From Weissella cibaria KACC 11862 (GTDB taxonomy: Bacteria; Bacillota; Bacilli; Lactobacillales; Lactobacillaceae), in contig NZ_AEKT01000057.1 in the NCBI RefSeq assembly GCF_000193635.1, positions 1-64,000 of the forward strand: a stretch of 64,000 nucleotides of DNA, given 5' to 3'. A program made the position numbers and the translations under genes. Below, one piece after another: positions 1 to 8,592 of this stretch (within the stretch, counting starts at the first letter, position 1; the number at the start of each line of letters is the position of its first letter). The notes under the pieces were generated by a model, which worked only from the letters and a program-made list of their open reading frames with translations, did no database searches and was not told the origin of the DNA.

Positions 1-462
1 CTGGGTTTTGAAAATTTTTCGGGGTAGCGGCACCTTGCGGTGCCGAAAAAACCTGTCCATAATCTTGACATCAGCGCCCTTATCCAGGTCTGGTGATGCA
101 TAATTCTTTGGCAACACACCCTTGATTTGATCGTTTTCTCGCTCAATTGCTTCCATCGCCTTGTCGATAGTCTCACCAATTTCAGGTGTCTTTGCGGCCG
201 AAGCAATTACATCCCAACGCGCTTCTTTTGGTAGCCAAAAGATATTCTCAGCCGTATACATATCACGGTCTTCTGCATCTTCTGGGTAATCCGAATTGAT
301 TAGTGACTCATACTTCTCATTAAAAGAATCAGATACGTACTTCAAGAAAATCAATCCCAATACCACGTTACGGTATTGAGAAGCGTCCATGCTTCCACGC
401 AGTTGATCAGCTGCTTGCCACAAGGCATCTTCAATTTTTAGTTCTGCTGTTTTCTTAGCCAT
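1..462 (-). CDS. hsdM: Type I restriction-modification M subunit, 5' part, interrupted or truncated at the window edge
   Basis: The reading frame starts at an ATG (460-462) preceded by AGAGGAATAGCA and stays open to base 1. About 126 residues match the N-terminal helical domain of HsdM, the subunit that methylates DNA and recognises target DNA together with HsdS. Visible family landmarks are the start MAKKTAELKIEDALWQAAD, a VLGLIFLKYVSD stretch and NYASPDLDKG. In HsdM a conserved leucine-rich stretch leading to the SAM-binding domain should follow PDLDKG. Here the frame turns into unrelated residues (ADVKIMDRFFRHRK...). The methylase domain is therefore missing from this side of the junction, which suggests an insertion or rearrangement near base 85. 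No hsdR or hsdS is visible. Family identity is sound; the interruption is inferred. Confidence 0.75.
   Translation of the reverse strand, partial: MAKKTAELKIEDALWQAADQLRGSMDASQYRNVVLGLIFLKYVSDSFNEKYESLINSDYPEDAEDRDMYTAENIFWLPKEARWDVIASAAKTPEIGETIDKAMEAIERENDQIKGVLPKNYASPDLDKGADVKIMDRFFRHRKVPLPRKIFKTQ
28..45. repeat. Perfect 7-bp hairpin beside the hsdM break
   Basis: CGGCACC and GGTGCCG flank a four-base loop. The hairpin lies in the non-HsdM sequence about 40 bases beyond the point where hsdM stops matching its family. It lacks a T-run on either strand, so it is not an ordinary terminator. It could be the end of a mobile element (IS200/IS605-type elements carry subterminal hairpins), but no transposase is in view. 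Confidence 0.4.
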
Positions 463-700
463 TGCTATTCCTCTGTCATTGTTGTTTATTTCATTGTATC
501 AGACCACCCCACTCTCGTATCAAAAAGACACAAAAAGTTCGGTGATAGTGGGGGTTACGGAGGATCAGGCAATAGTCCTGTCTCAGAAAAACATTCCAAA
601 TTTTTGAACAGCTCAGTCATATCAGGAAGACTCCAACAGCCTACTGAAACCATAAACTTTTCAATCGACTTGAAACGAATTAAAACCGACCAAGAACGAC
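463..700. other. Intergenic region between hsdM and metK
   Basis: This stretch contains the hsdM ribosome-binding site and a possible hsdM promoter on the minus strand (TACAAT as -10 near base 515, TTGATA upstream with a long 19-base spacer). I see no gene, RNA or repeat in the remainder. Confidence 0.4.
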
Positions 701-702
701 CA

Positions 703-745
703 ATCAAAAAAAGAAGCATTGCTAGTCAATGACTCGCAATGCTTC
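703..745 (-). terminator. Rho-independent terminator of metK
   Basis: On the minus strand GAAGCATTGC pairs with GCAATGCTTC around a 13-base loop, followed by a run of seven T. It lies 13 bases past the metK stop. Confidence 0.9.
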
Positions 746-757
746 TATCATTATTTA

Positions 758-1951
758 TTACTTGTTAAAGTATGCCTTCAACTCGTCAACCTTGTCCAAA
801 CGCTCCCATGGCAAGTCCAATTCAGGACGACCGAAGTGACCGTATGCGGCAGTTGCTTCGTAGCGAGGCTTGCGCAAGTCCAAGTCCTCGATGATTCCGG
901 CTGGACGCAACTCGAACAAGTCACGGATTGCGGCTACCAATTCGTCATCAGAAACCTTACCCGTACCGAACGTGTTGACGTTAACTGAAACCGGCTTTGC
1001 CACACCGATAGCGTAGGCAACTTGGATTTCAACCTTTTCGGCCAAACCAGCTGCAACGATGTTCTTGGCGATGTGACGCGTTGCGTAGGCAGCTGAACGG
1101 TCAACCTTGGTTGCGTCCTTACCTGAGAAGGCACCACCACCGTGACGTGCGTATCCACCGTACGTGTCAACAATAATCTTACGACCCGTCATACCAGCAT
1201 CACCCTTAGGTCCACCGATAACGAAACGACCAGTTGGGTTGATGTAGTAACGTGTGTCGTCATCGACCATGTCGGCTGGCAACACAGGGTCAAGGATGAA
1301 CTTGCGCACGTCAGCACGCAATTGATCCAATGTCACTGAATCACGGTGTTGCGTTGACAAAACAACGGCGTCGATACGCGTTGGCTTGTCGTTTTCATCC
1401 AATTCAACCGTCACTTGCGCCTTAGCGTCAGGCAATAAGTATGACAACTCACCGTTACGACGGACTTCAGCTTGCTTCTTCACCAACTTGTGTGACAAAA
1501 CAACTGACAATGGCAAGTACTCATCGGTTTCGTTCGTTGCAAAACCAAACATCAAACCTTGATCACCGGCACCAATTTGGTCCAATGGATCAACCCCACC
1601 GTCTTCACGTTGCTCAATTGCTGAATCAACACCTTGGGCAATATCTGGTGATTGCTCATCCAACGTAATCCCAACGTGGATATCATCAGCCAAGAAACCA
1701 GCATCCTTATCATCGTAACCAATACGCTTCAACGTTTGGCGTACGATATCGTTGATGTTTACATAGGCCTTCGTTGACATCTCACCAAAGATGTTCACGT
1801 AACCCGTTGTCACTGATGTTTCAACGGCGGTACGGGCTTGTGGGTCTTGTGCCAAAACAGCATCCAAGATGGCATCTGAGATTTGGTCTGAAACCTTATC
1901 GGGGTGGCCTTCTGAAACTGATTCTGACGTAAACAAACGCTTTTCTGTCAT
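758..1951 (-). CDS. metK: S-adenosylmethionine synthetase
   Basis: MetK makes S-adenosylmethionine from methionine and ATP in the cytoplasm, supplying methyl groups to the cell. The 397-residue length is normal. Family motifs are present in order: [13 protein letters not shown] near the N-terminus, [12 protein letters not shown] near residue 115-130, the P-loop-like [15 protein letters not shown] and [19 protein letters not shown]. The start is the ATG at 1951, preceded by AGGAGA. The gene has its own promoter and an S-box riboswitch upstream and a strong terminator downstream, so it is probably monocistronic and repressed when SAM is plentiful. Confidence 0.97.
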   Translation of the reverse strand: MTEKRLFTSESVSEGHPDKVSDQISDAILDAVLAQDPQARTAVETSVTTGYVNIFGEMSTKAYVNINDIVRQTLKRIGYDDKDAGFLADDIHVGITLDEQSPDIAQGVDSAIEQREDGGVDPLDQIGAGDQGLMFGFATNETDEYLPLSVVLSHKLVKKQAEVRRNGELSYLLPDAKAQVTVELDENDKPTRIDAVVLSTQHRDSVTLDQLRADVRKFILDPVLPADMVDDDTRYYINPTGRFVIGGPKGDAGMTGRKIIVDTYGGYARHGGGAFSGKDATKVDRSAAYATRHIAKNIVAAGLAEKVEIQVAYAIGVAKPVSVNVNTFGTGKVSDDELVAAIRDLFELRPAGIIEDLDLRKPRYEATAAYGHFGRPELDLPWERLDKVDELKAYFNK

Positions 1952-1983
1952 GTGTAAAAAATCTCCTAAACTTAATATCTCTC

Positions 1984-2130
1984 AAAAACTAAAAACCCGA
2001 CATACCACTCGTAGGCGGCATGTCGGGTTGAATCGATATGCGCCTATCTGCTAGAAAGTACCACATCGCCCGAAACGGGTAAGTTGGCGTCAGATCAAAG
2101 GGTCTAGTCCCTCCCTGAACTCTCGATAGG
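1984..2130 (-). promoter_or_regulatory. SAM-I (S-box) riboswitch with terminator, upstream of metK
   Basis: Read on the minus strand, the leader begins CCTATCGAGAG and later closes with AGATAGG, giving a six-base P1 helix (2125-2130 with 2043-2048). Between them are S-box core elements: GGAGGGACTAGACCC, then TTTGATCTGACGCCAAC, then a GTGGTACTTTCTAGCA segment. About 15 bases after P1 a strong hairpin (12-base arms, 1995-2006 with 2017-2028, one G-U pair) runs into TTTTTAGTTTTT, the expected expression-platform terminator. The aptamer is short at about 88 bases. The class comes from sequence pattern; a covariance-model search was not possible. Confidence 0.8.
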
Positions 2131-2165
2131 AAAGTCGAATTTATTTACTTTTTAATACTCCAACT

Positions 2166-2194
2166 AGTTTACGGTTTTTACATAAAATTAGCAA
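2166..2194 (-). promoter_or_regulatory. Promoter of the metK leader
   Basis: On the minus strand TTGCTA (2189-2194) and TAAACT (2166-2171) are separated by 17 bases, about 35 bases before the riboswitch P1 helix. Confidence 0.55.
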
Positions 2195-2214
2195 GTTAGA
2201 AATTTTCTAATCGT

Positions 2215-3924
2215 TTATGATGTCGTGGCATGCAGTGTAACTTTCACCAGTGTACTCGTGCCTGGGTTCCCTAAAATAAAGATGTTCATCCCCTCGCGTC
2301 GCAACTGATGGGCTTCGTTGACGGTCTCATGATGGGCACCTCGTAACACGACAATCCGGACATCGTACAACTCTTTCCGCATTTCATCGGCTACCTTATT
2401 ATTGGCGACGGTTGACGTGTCGAGCCACTTCACATTTGCCCCCATCTTCTCCAATTTACGTTTCGCGTGATTGGCTGTCTCACCCCACCAACTGACAATA
2501 AGCACGTTCTTACCCGCCAAGACAGTCGCATCTTCAAAGCGCTGCAAATCAGCGTCATTATAAACACTGGCTGGTCGCTCATATTGTTTATGGAGTGATC
2601 GAATTAAGACAATTCGGTCACTATCAATCCGTTGCCGTGCGGAATACAGTTCCCCATCTGCAATATCAGTCACGTCAAGACCATTGCAATCAACGTCTGA
2701 GAGTTCATGATACGCGAAACTGTTATCCACAAAATACCGATCATCATCTTCAGTAACAAAATGGCCCTGTAACGTCGTCCATAATGTCAGCTCATCCCCC
2801 TCAACCAGATCGTTATATTTTTGCACAAGCCGTTCAATAGGATGGTATTCCGCCAATGAATTGGCCGTTAAATTTGCAATTAACTGACGCAGCAATTCAG
2901 CGTTCGTTAGAGGCGCCGGTTGTGCCGCAATCTCAACTGGTTCTGTTTCAGCCAAAGCCGGTGCCCCTTCACCAACTTCCGGGCGCACCGCCACTTTAGC
3001 CTGTTCTAACTCCGTAATCCGGGTAGCTAAGGCATTTAAAATCGTTTGCACGTTATGATCAGAAAGCGGGGCGACTGTGGCTTGCTGGGCCTGATGTAGC
3101 TGGTCTTGTTGCGCTTGCACTGTGGCCTTCAGCATCGCGATTTCATCTGTCAGTTGCACCTCCGTCTGCTCACTCGTGGTCAGGGAATCTTGTTGCGACC
3201 GAACCGTCGTCTGTGCCTCACGCAACGTTTGGCGCAATGTCGTTAACTCAGTCGCCTGTGTCTGATTTTGATGGCGCAAACTGAGCAATTGTTCCACCGT
3301 ATTCCCTTGTTCTTGTTCGGAAGCTTGTAGCTGATATTTTTGGTCCGTTATCGCTTTTTCTTTTGCATCACACTCGCGTTGTAATCGGCGCAAGTCGTCT
3401 TCCGCCTTCAAAGCCCGCTCCATCGCCTCAACCGCTTGGCGTTTCAACGTTTTATTAGCTCGTTCTAAGGTCATCGTTAATTCCGTCGTTGCATCAACGG
3501 TTGGCGTTTCAACTTCCGGCGCCACCCATGGTGTGGCCAAGGCTGCCAAATATTCATCCCCTGACAGCCGTTGCCACAACAACTTGTTCGTCACGTCTTC
3601 GAATTCTGTCACATCAAGTAGCACGCCTTGATCGGTTTGGTATAGCAACTGACGCGTTTCACCCAAAACGAATTCGTAGTCATGAAGCGGCACGGCTTGC
3701 TCTGGTGATAAATGCGGATGTACCACTTTTTCTAAACGATACATAATTTGTGGTAACCGCAAATTAACCCGTGATAGAAAACTCGGCGTCAAGACATTAT
3801 CTTTTTTCTGCACCGCCAAAATAAAATGATGTAGTTCTTGCAAGTCATCATGCAACTTGCCTTTATTCTTCGGCTCATCTTGATCGTTGATTCTCTTTTT
3901 AAGTCGCTTTTTGTCTATTTTCAT
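2215..3924 (-). CDS. Coiled-coil protein with C-terminal DUF2325-like domain
   Basis: Function unknown. The N-terminal third is predicted soluble. Residues about 170-300 are a long heptad-rich coiled coil full of Gln, Glu and Leu. The last 95 residues (GKNVLIVSWWGETANHAKRK through VVLRGAHHETVNEA) resemble the DUF2325 fold, a small Rossmann-like domain of unknown role. I chose the ATG at 3924 because GGATTGGGGG lies five bases upstream and the protein then starts MKIDKKRLKKR. The same frame opens upstream at a GTG at 4017, which would add 31 residues but has no clear ribosome-binding site. It is transcribed towards metK without an obvious terminator and stops just before the metK promoter. Confidence 0.7.
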   Translation of the reverse strand: MKIDKKRLKKRINDQDEPKNKGKLHDDLQELHHFILAVQKKDNVLTPSFLSRVNLRLPQIMYRLEKVVHPHLSPEQAVPLHDYEFVLGETRQLLYQTDQGVLLDVTEFEDVTNKLLWQRLSGDEYLAALATPWVAPEVETPTVDATTELTMTLERANKTLKRQAVEAMERALKAEDDLRRLQRECDAKEKAITDQKYQLQASEQEQGNTVEQLLSLRHQNQTQATELTTLRQTLREAQTTVRSQQDSLTTSEQTEVQLTDEIAMLKATVQAQQDQLHQAQQATVAPLSDHNVQTILNALATRITELEQAKVAVRPEVGEGAPALAETEPVEIAAQPAPLTNAELLRQLIANLTANSLAEYHPIERLVQKYNDLVEGDELTLWTTLQGHFVTEDDDRYFVDNSFAYHELSDVDCNGLDVTDIADGELYSARQRIDSDRIVLIRSLHKQYERPASVYNDADLQRFEDATVLAGKNVLIVSWWGETANHAKRKLEKMGANVKWLDTSTVANNKVADEMRKELYDVRIVVLRGAHHETVNEAHQLRREGMNIFILGNPGTSTLVKVTLHATTS

Positions 3925-4073
3925 GGAAACCCCCAATCCTGAAACAGGCATCTTCGCTCGGTCAAACCAATTAGTTAGATTATCGCGCTTCTCATTTCCA
4001 AACGCATGCATTAACACTTCTGCGAACTACTCTATCTGATTTTCAACGCCAACACAACCTATTTTTAGGCATA

Positions 4074-4107
4074 AGAAAAACGGCATTTCCACTTAGGAAA
4101 TGCCGTT
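4074..4107 (-). terminator. Terminator of map
   Basis: AACGGCATTTCC and GGAAATGCCGTT form a 12-bp stem with a five-base loop, followed by T-rich sequence on the minus strand. Confidence 0.85.
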
Positions 4108-4113
4108 AATTTT

Positions 4114-4896
4114 TTAAAGATATTTTGCATCAAATTCAGGATCTTGACTGGTCAAAATCTTAGGACCGTCTTCCGTAATGGCAATCACGTGTTCGTACTG
4201 AGCTGACCATGAACCGTCCAACGTGGTCACTGTCCAGCCGTCTTCTTCAGACGTTTCAACTTCCCACGTCCCCATGTTAACCATTGGTTCAATGGTGATG
4301 GTCATGCCCGGCTTCAAGCGCAAACCGTGGCCAGCTTCACCGTAGTGGAACACACTTGGATCTTCGTGCATCGTCGGTTGAATACCATGGCCAACATAGT
4401 CACGGACATTCCCGAAACCATTTTCATCTTCGACATACGCATTAATCGCAGCCCCAACATCCCCCAAACGGTTACCAACTTGCGCTTGCTCAATACCAAT
4501 GTACATAGCACGCTTGGCAACGTCCATCAGTCGTTGCACTTCTGGTAACACTTCGCCAACTGCATACGTCCAAGCTGAATCTGAATAATAACCGTTCAAA
4601 TCAACGACCGTATCAACTGTGACAATGTCGCCTTCTTTTAAGAATAATTGCTTGCGGGGAAATGCGTGAGCGACTTCATTGTTAACCGACACAGTCGTGG
4701 CATATTCATAGCCTTCAAAGCCAATCTGTGCCGCGCGGCCACCGTGACTTTCAATATAATCACGGCTGAAAGTTTCAATTTCCCAAGTTGAAATGCCAGG
4801 CTTAATAATATCGCGTAGCCCTTGGTGCATACCAGCAATAATCGCACCAGACTGGCGCATGCCTTCGATTTCACGAGGTGATTTTAATGTAATCAT
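4114..4896 (-). CDS. map: Methionine aminopeptidase, type I
   Basis: Map removes the initiator methionine from new proteins and is a dinuclear-metal enzyme. The 260 residues carry the five family ligands in order: the two Asp in DTVVDLNGYYSDSAW, His in YVGHGIQPTMHEDP, Glu in TITIEPMVN and Glu in QYEHVIAITEDGP. There is no N-terminal zinc-finger extension. Start ATG at 4896 follows AGAAAAGAGATTAGGC. The gene stands alone with its own terminator. Confidence 0.95.
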   Translation of the reverse strand: MITLKSPREIEGMRQSGAIIAGMHQGLRDIIKPGISTWEIETFSRDYIESHGGRAAQIGFEGYEYATTVSVNNEVAHAFPRKQLFLKEGDIVTVDTVVDLNGYYSDSAWTYAVGEVLPEVQRLMDVAKRAMYIGIEQAQVGNRLGDVGAAINAYVEDENGFGNVRDYVGHGIQPTMHEDPSVFHYGEAGHGLRLKPGMTITIEPMVNMGTWEVETSEEDGWTVTTLDGSWSAQYEHVIAITEDGPKILTSQDPEFDAKYL

Positions 4897-4965
4897 GCCT
4901 AATCTCTTTTCTAATCTATAGTTATTTTATTGTAACTGTTTTTCCGTACTAAATGTGCATCATAT

Positions 4966-5010
4966 AAAAAACTCGCATTAACGCCAATGAATTTTGACAT
5001 TAATGCGAGC
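4966..5010 (-). terminator. Terminator of the 92-residue gene
   Basis: GCTCGCATTAATG and CGTTAATGCGAGT pair on the minus strand, followed by TTTTTT. Confidence 0.8.
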
Positions 5011-5025
5011 TATTTTAATCATTTT

Positions 5026-5304
5026 TTAGCCAACAACCGTTGCCAATTGCATCGTCAAGAATTGGTCAATCCACGCCTTATCCAACAACAAATTTGTGTC
5101 ATTAGCTGACATCAGAAAGACCTGCAAGTAACCACGAACCAATTCATCATCAGCCAACGCTGCCAACTTTGGCAAGCGTTCTGACAATTCAGGGTTCGCC
5201 AAAATCATTGCTTCATTGGTCCGTGCAACACGTGGAATGTTCGTCCGGATAGCGCCCGCAATCTTCGTCACTGCAGCATCGTCAATTTGAATGGTAATTC
5301 CCAT
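5026..5304 (-). CDS. Small conserved-looking hypothetical protein, 92 residues
   Basis: I do not recognise a family. The product is soluble and mostly helical, starting MGITIQIDDAAVTKIAG, with no signal peptide, membrane segment or cysteine. It has a good ribosome-binding site (AAAGAGGC) before ATG at 5304 and its own terminator, which supports it being real. It is flanked by map and the LCP gene, both on the same strand. Confidence 0.65.
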   Translation of the reverse strand: MGITIQIDDAAVTKIAGAIRTNIPRVARTNEAMILANPELSERLPKLAALADDELVRGYLQVFLMSANDTNLLLDKAWIDQFLTMQLATVVG

Positions 5305-5376
5305 GGTTATAGCCTCTTTTCACTAACTTATATTCGCATTATACGGTAAGTTAGTTCGCAAGCGGGAAATAAAGGG

Positions 5377-6501
5377 CTAGTTTTGCGTCTGTGTCGCTAA
5401 TGTTGGCACGCCAATGGCCGCAATCTCAGCATCTGAGATGTCACCCCCATACAAGTTACCAGTTTCTTTATGCTGCAAACCTAAAGAACGACGCAGCACA
5501 TTTGTTGCCCGTTGTTCTTCAGCACGTGAAACAACTTCTGTTGAACCAGAAGTCAAGTTATACCCAGTACCTCGGATATAGTCTGACTTAATTGTTTTCG
5601 TCGCTGAAAGGTAATGTGTCCCAATTGTCGTCATATCGCCAAAGGTCAAATCAGTTTTAACCGATTTTGACAAGGAATTCATAAAGCCATTCGTTAGCAA
5701 GCGAGCTGGATTCTTTTTCGCCTTTTGCACAACCGCTTCTAAGACCATGCGTTGACGTTGTTGGCGTCCGTAGTCACCCTGCGGATCGTCATAACGCATC
5801 CGTGAAAAGGCCAACGCCGTCTTACCGTCCATCGTGTGGTACTTAACAGTTTCGCCATCTTGACCGCTGAAGGAATAGTTCGTCGTACCCGCCGTAAAGT
5901 TGAACGTATACCCTGGGGTATCGTGGGCCGTGTATGGATTATAACCAAAGGTCAGTGGTGATTTCACTTTCACCCCACCAATTTCATCGACCACCTTTTC
6001 AAGGCCACCCATATTGACTAAAGCGTAATAATCAATCGGCACATTCAGCCAATTTTGCACGGTTTCAATCGCCGTTTTGGCTGACCCCAATTCATACGCC
6101 GCATTAATCTTTTGGGGGAACGTTGATTCATAGCCTGGAATGGCCATCAACGCATCACGCGGAATCGACATAATCGTCGTCTCAGACTTAACTGGATTAA
6201 CTGTGACAATCATCATCGAATCCGTTCGGCCTTTATCATTACGACCAAGTTCACCTGTATCTGTCCCCAACATCAAAATTGAAATTGGTTTACCGGCTTT
6301 GACAGTTTCCGATACATCCCGGGCTTTTTTCATATGCGTGCCTGCATATGTCTGATCCACCACGGTCTTGGCACGCCATGTCATCGCGGCCGCGCCACCA
6401 CCAACGACCACCAAGCCGACCAAGGCGGTAATCCCAATGATGCGACCCCAGCGTGGTTTGCGTTGGCGGGTCGTTCGTGATTCTTGCTTCTGCTCTGTCA
6501 T
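5377..6501 (-). CDS. LytR-CpsA-Psr (LCP) family cell-wall polymer ligase
   Basis: LCP proteins transfer undecaprenyl-linked wall polymers (teichoic acid, capsule) to peptidoglycan at the outer face of the membrane. The 374-residue protein has a basic cytoplasmic N-terminus (about 1-22), one membrane segment (about 23-45) and an extracellular LCP domain from about residue 75. Visible motifs include ISILMLGTDTGE, GRTDSMMIVTVNP and TTIMSIPRDALM, with the conserved Asp and Arg used for the pyrophosphate lipid, and ALAFSRMRYDDPQGDYGRQQRQ. The promoter matches that of the response-regulator gene at 9260, so the neighbouring two-component system probably controls it. The C-terminal tail after about residue 330 is poorly conserved. 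Confidence 0.92.
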   Translation of the reverse strand: MTEQKQESRTTRQRKPRWGRIIGITALVGLVVVGGGAAAMTWRAKTVVDQTYAGTHMKKARDVSETVKAGKPISILMLGTDTGELGRNDKGRTDSMMIVTVNPVKSETTIMSIPRDALMAIPGYESTFPQKINAAYELGSAKTAIETVQNWLNVPIDYYALVNMGGLEKVVDEIGGVKVKSPLTFGYNPYTAHDTPGYTFNFTAGTTNYSFSGQDGETVKYHTMDGKTALAFSRMRYDDPQGDYGRQQRQRMVLEAVVQKAKKNPARLLTNGFMNSLSKSVKTDLTFGDMTTIGTHYLSATKTIKSDYIRGTGYNLTSGSTEVVSRAEEQRATNVLRRSLGLQHKETGNLYGGDISDAEIAAIGVPTLATQTQN

Positions 6502-6531
6502 GATTTGCTCCTTAATTCTTTTTCAGGAGTT

Positions 6532-6563
6532 AGCATAACGAACAGTTGTATCTAACTTGTATC
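6532..6563 (-). promoter_or_regulatory. LCP promoter with 11-bp-spaced direct-repeat box at -35
   Basis: On the minus strand two GATACAA heptamers (6557-6563 and 6546-6552) with an 11-bp period are followed by exactly eight bases and then TATGCT (6532-6537), a -10 element. There is no consensus -35, so the repeat probably serves as an activator site for an OmpR-family regulator. The same layout occurs at 9288-9319. Confidence 0.75.
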
Positions 6564-6571
6564 ACCCCTAA

Positions 6572-7195
6572 CTAAACCGGTATCAGTAATAGGTTTGATT
6601 GCGAATGTGTTAAACGATAATCAATCGTTTTATTATACATCTGGCTAATTTCACCATCTGCTAAGTAAGCCGTATGCTTAACTGGGAGCTTAATATTTCG
6701 TTGCCAATTTTGTAAAACCTGTTGCTCATCAATTGCAACGTGCTGGCCAATCCATTGAAAACTAACAATCAACTGATTATTTGGTACATATTCAAACTCA
6801 ATATCATTATCCTCATCGGTTGCTGTGACGGCAAAGGCCGTTACCACCTGACCATTTTCAGAATGATAGACCCGCTTCTCAACGGATTTCACTTTAACCG
6901 TCGGTAGTGTCACACCCGTCACTTGCTGTGCGATACTCTCAACATTAAGGCCACCGGCTTCAAGCACATCGCTTTTGAATTTGATGGCACTCGGATAATC
7001 TAAAATAACCGCTAATGTTTGGGCATTGGTCAGCTTACTATTTTTTGCATTTGGCAACGTGTAATCAACTTCATGTGATAACCGTTTCGTATAGTGGGTG
7101 TCCTGCCAGGCCACAAACCATTGCAGTCCCCCAACCACACCAGCAAATATCAACATCGACAGGATGATCACTAATAAATTCTGCTTTTGCTTCAT
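6572..7195 (-). CDS. Membrane-anchored extracytoplasmic protein of the two-component operon
   Basis: Unrecognised family. The 207 residues have one N-terminal membrane anchor (about residues 7-28, LLVIILSMLIFAGVVGGLQW) and an outside domain rich in beta-prone segments. The start overlaps the histidine kinase stop by four bases (ATGA), so the genes are translationally coupled. Position and topology suggest an accessory sensor or modulator of the kinase, like the YycH/YycI proteins of WalK systems, but I see no clear homology to them. Confidence 0.7.
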   Translation of the reverse strand: MKQKQNLLVIILSMLIFAGVVGGLQWFVAWQDTHYTKRLSHEVDYTLPNAKNSKLTNAQTLAVILDYPSAIKFKSDVLEAGGLNVESIAQQVTGVTLPTVKVKSVEKRVYHSENGQVVTAFAVTATDEDNDIEFEYVPNNQLIVSFQWIGQHVAIDEQQVLQNWQRNIKLPVKHTAYLADGEISQMYNKTIDYRLTHSQSNLLLIPV

Positions 7196-8592
7196 GATTT
7201 AATGGCCGCTTGCGGTATCTGAATGATGACCATTGCGCCTGCTCCTTCACTGTTATTTTGTAACGTAATTTGCCAATTCAGGGCTTCAATTATGCGCTGT
7301 ACAATGGATAATCCCAACCCAAGATGATCATCAGTTCCCGTTTGACTCCCCGTGACAAATGGGGCAAACACGTCGCCCAATTTTTCGGTTGCAATCCCAT
7401 GCCCATTATCCTGAATTCGTATCTCTAATCCTGCCAAAGTCAGCGACTCACTGACGACAATGCGCCCACCAGCATCCGGTAACGCCTTGATAGCATTATC
7501 TAGCACGTTCACAAGCAGTTCGGCAAATAAACTCATATCGGTGTTCAGTTGATACGTTTGCGGCGTCTCATAGCGAAAATCCATCGGTTGTGTGGCTTGT
7601 TGCCGGATGCCGATAACTATATCCGTCACCTTGGCGTGCACTTCATCGCTCGACACCCAAGCCGTATCCAACGTCACGTGGTCATATTGAATAAGCTGGC
7701 TAATTCGACTACCAAGCTCCTTTAACCGGGTGCTTTCCTCAACGATATAGCGTATTGCTTCAGCTTTGGTTGTTTCATCAACCGTTGGCGCCGCAATCAA
7801 TTCGGCATACCCTAAGATAATCGTCAACGGTGTATTAATTTCATGCGTCAAATGGCTGGCAAATTCTTTTTGAAAGGCTGCATTATGCCGTTCCGTAGCC
7901 ACCATTGCCTGAATTTGGTGGGCCATTTGATTGAAATCAATCATCAACTCAGTTAGCTCATCATGCCGCACTGGCTGTAGTGGCTGGTATGTCATTGGTT
8001 CTGCCTGAAAGGCCCGACTTGCACCACGTAACTTATGCACTGGTACCAGAATTTGTTTCGTCAACACATAAACCACACCGGCTGCAATAATAAAAATCAC
8101 GAATAGATTAACCTGAACATCATGTAGCAAACGCTTCTGAGCCACATAAACCGTATGCAAGTTAGTAAACGAGCTAATGTAATAGGTCTTACGTAATAAG
8201 CGGACCTTAATCGTCGCCACAACGATTTTTTCTTTACCTTGTAACAAGTACTGTACTTGCTGTTTATTCGACGTTGTGACCTTGATCTGCTTGGCCGTAT
8301 TGGTCGCAACATCTTCATGATAAATTAGGTCACGGTGCTGGTTCCAAATCAACACATTATCTTGTGTAGCACCGACAAACTTGACCACTTGATCCTGCTT
8401 GATTCCCTTAACCTGCTGATAGTCTAGTTGTTGAACCTGGCGCGCCGTTAATTTGTTCAACATGGTCGTACTAGTTTCTTTCTCCTGCAAGCCACTTTGA
8501 AAGCTACGGTGCAACACTAACACACTGTTAATCGCTAATGAGGCAACGATAATCACAATAAATGATAAAAATAATTTAACTGATATTTTCAT
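7192..8592 (-). CDS. Sensor histidine kinase
   Basis: This is the membrane sensor of a two-component system that autophosphorylates and passes phosphate to the regulator encoded just upstream. The 466 residues contain a membrane segment at about 7-27, an extracellular domain to about 160, a second membrane segment at about 161-178, a HAMP linker to about 230, a HisKA dimerisation helix with phospho-acceptor His250 in LTHEINTPL, and a HATPase_c domain with N (NVLDNAIKAL), G1 (DNGHGIA) and G2 (GLGLSIVQ) boxes. It overlaps the regulator gene upstream and the membrane-protein gene downstream by four bases each. Confidence 0.93.
   Translation of the reverse strand: MKISVKLFLSFIVIIVASLAINSVLVLHRSFQSGLQEKETSTTMLNKLTARQVQQLDYQQVKGIKQDQVVKFVGATQDNVLIWNQHRDLIYHEDVATNTAKQIKVTTSNKQQVQYLLQGKEKIVVATIKVRLLRKTYYISSFTNLHTVYVAQKRLLHDVQVNLFVIFIIAAGVVYVLTKQILVPVHKLRGASRAFQAEPMTYQPLQPVRHDELTELMIDFNQMAHQIQAMVATERHNAAFQKEFASHLTHEINTPLTIILGYAELIAAPTVDETTKAEAIRYIVEESTRLKELGSRISQLIQYDHVTLDTAWVSSDEVHAKVTDIVIGIRQQATQPMDFRYETPQTYQLNTDMSLFAELLVNVLDNAIKALPDAGGRIVVSESLTLAGLEIRIQDNGHGIATEKLGDVFAPFVTGSQTGTDDHLGLGLSIVQRIIEALNWQITLQNNSEGAGAMVIIQIPQAAIKS

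Noticed and set aside
1984-2130. S(MK)/SAM-III box or methionine T-box for the metK leader
   Set aside because: The conserved S(MK) pairing of the Shine-Dalgarno region and the T-box TGGNACCGCG bulge are absent, while S-box elements and P1 pairing are present.
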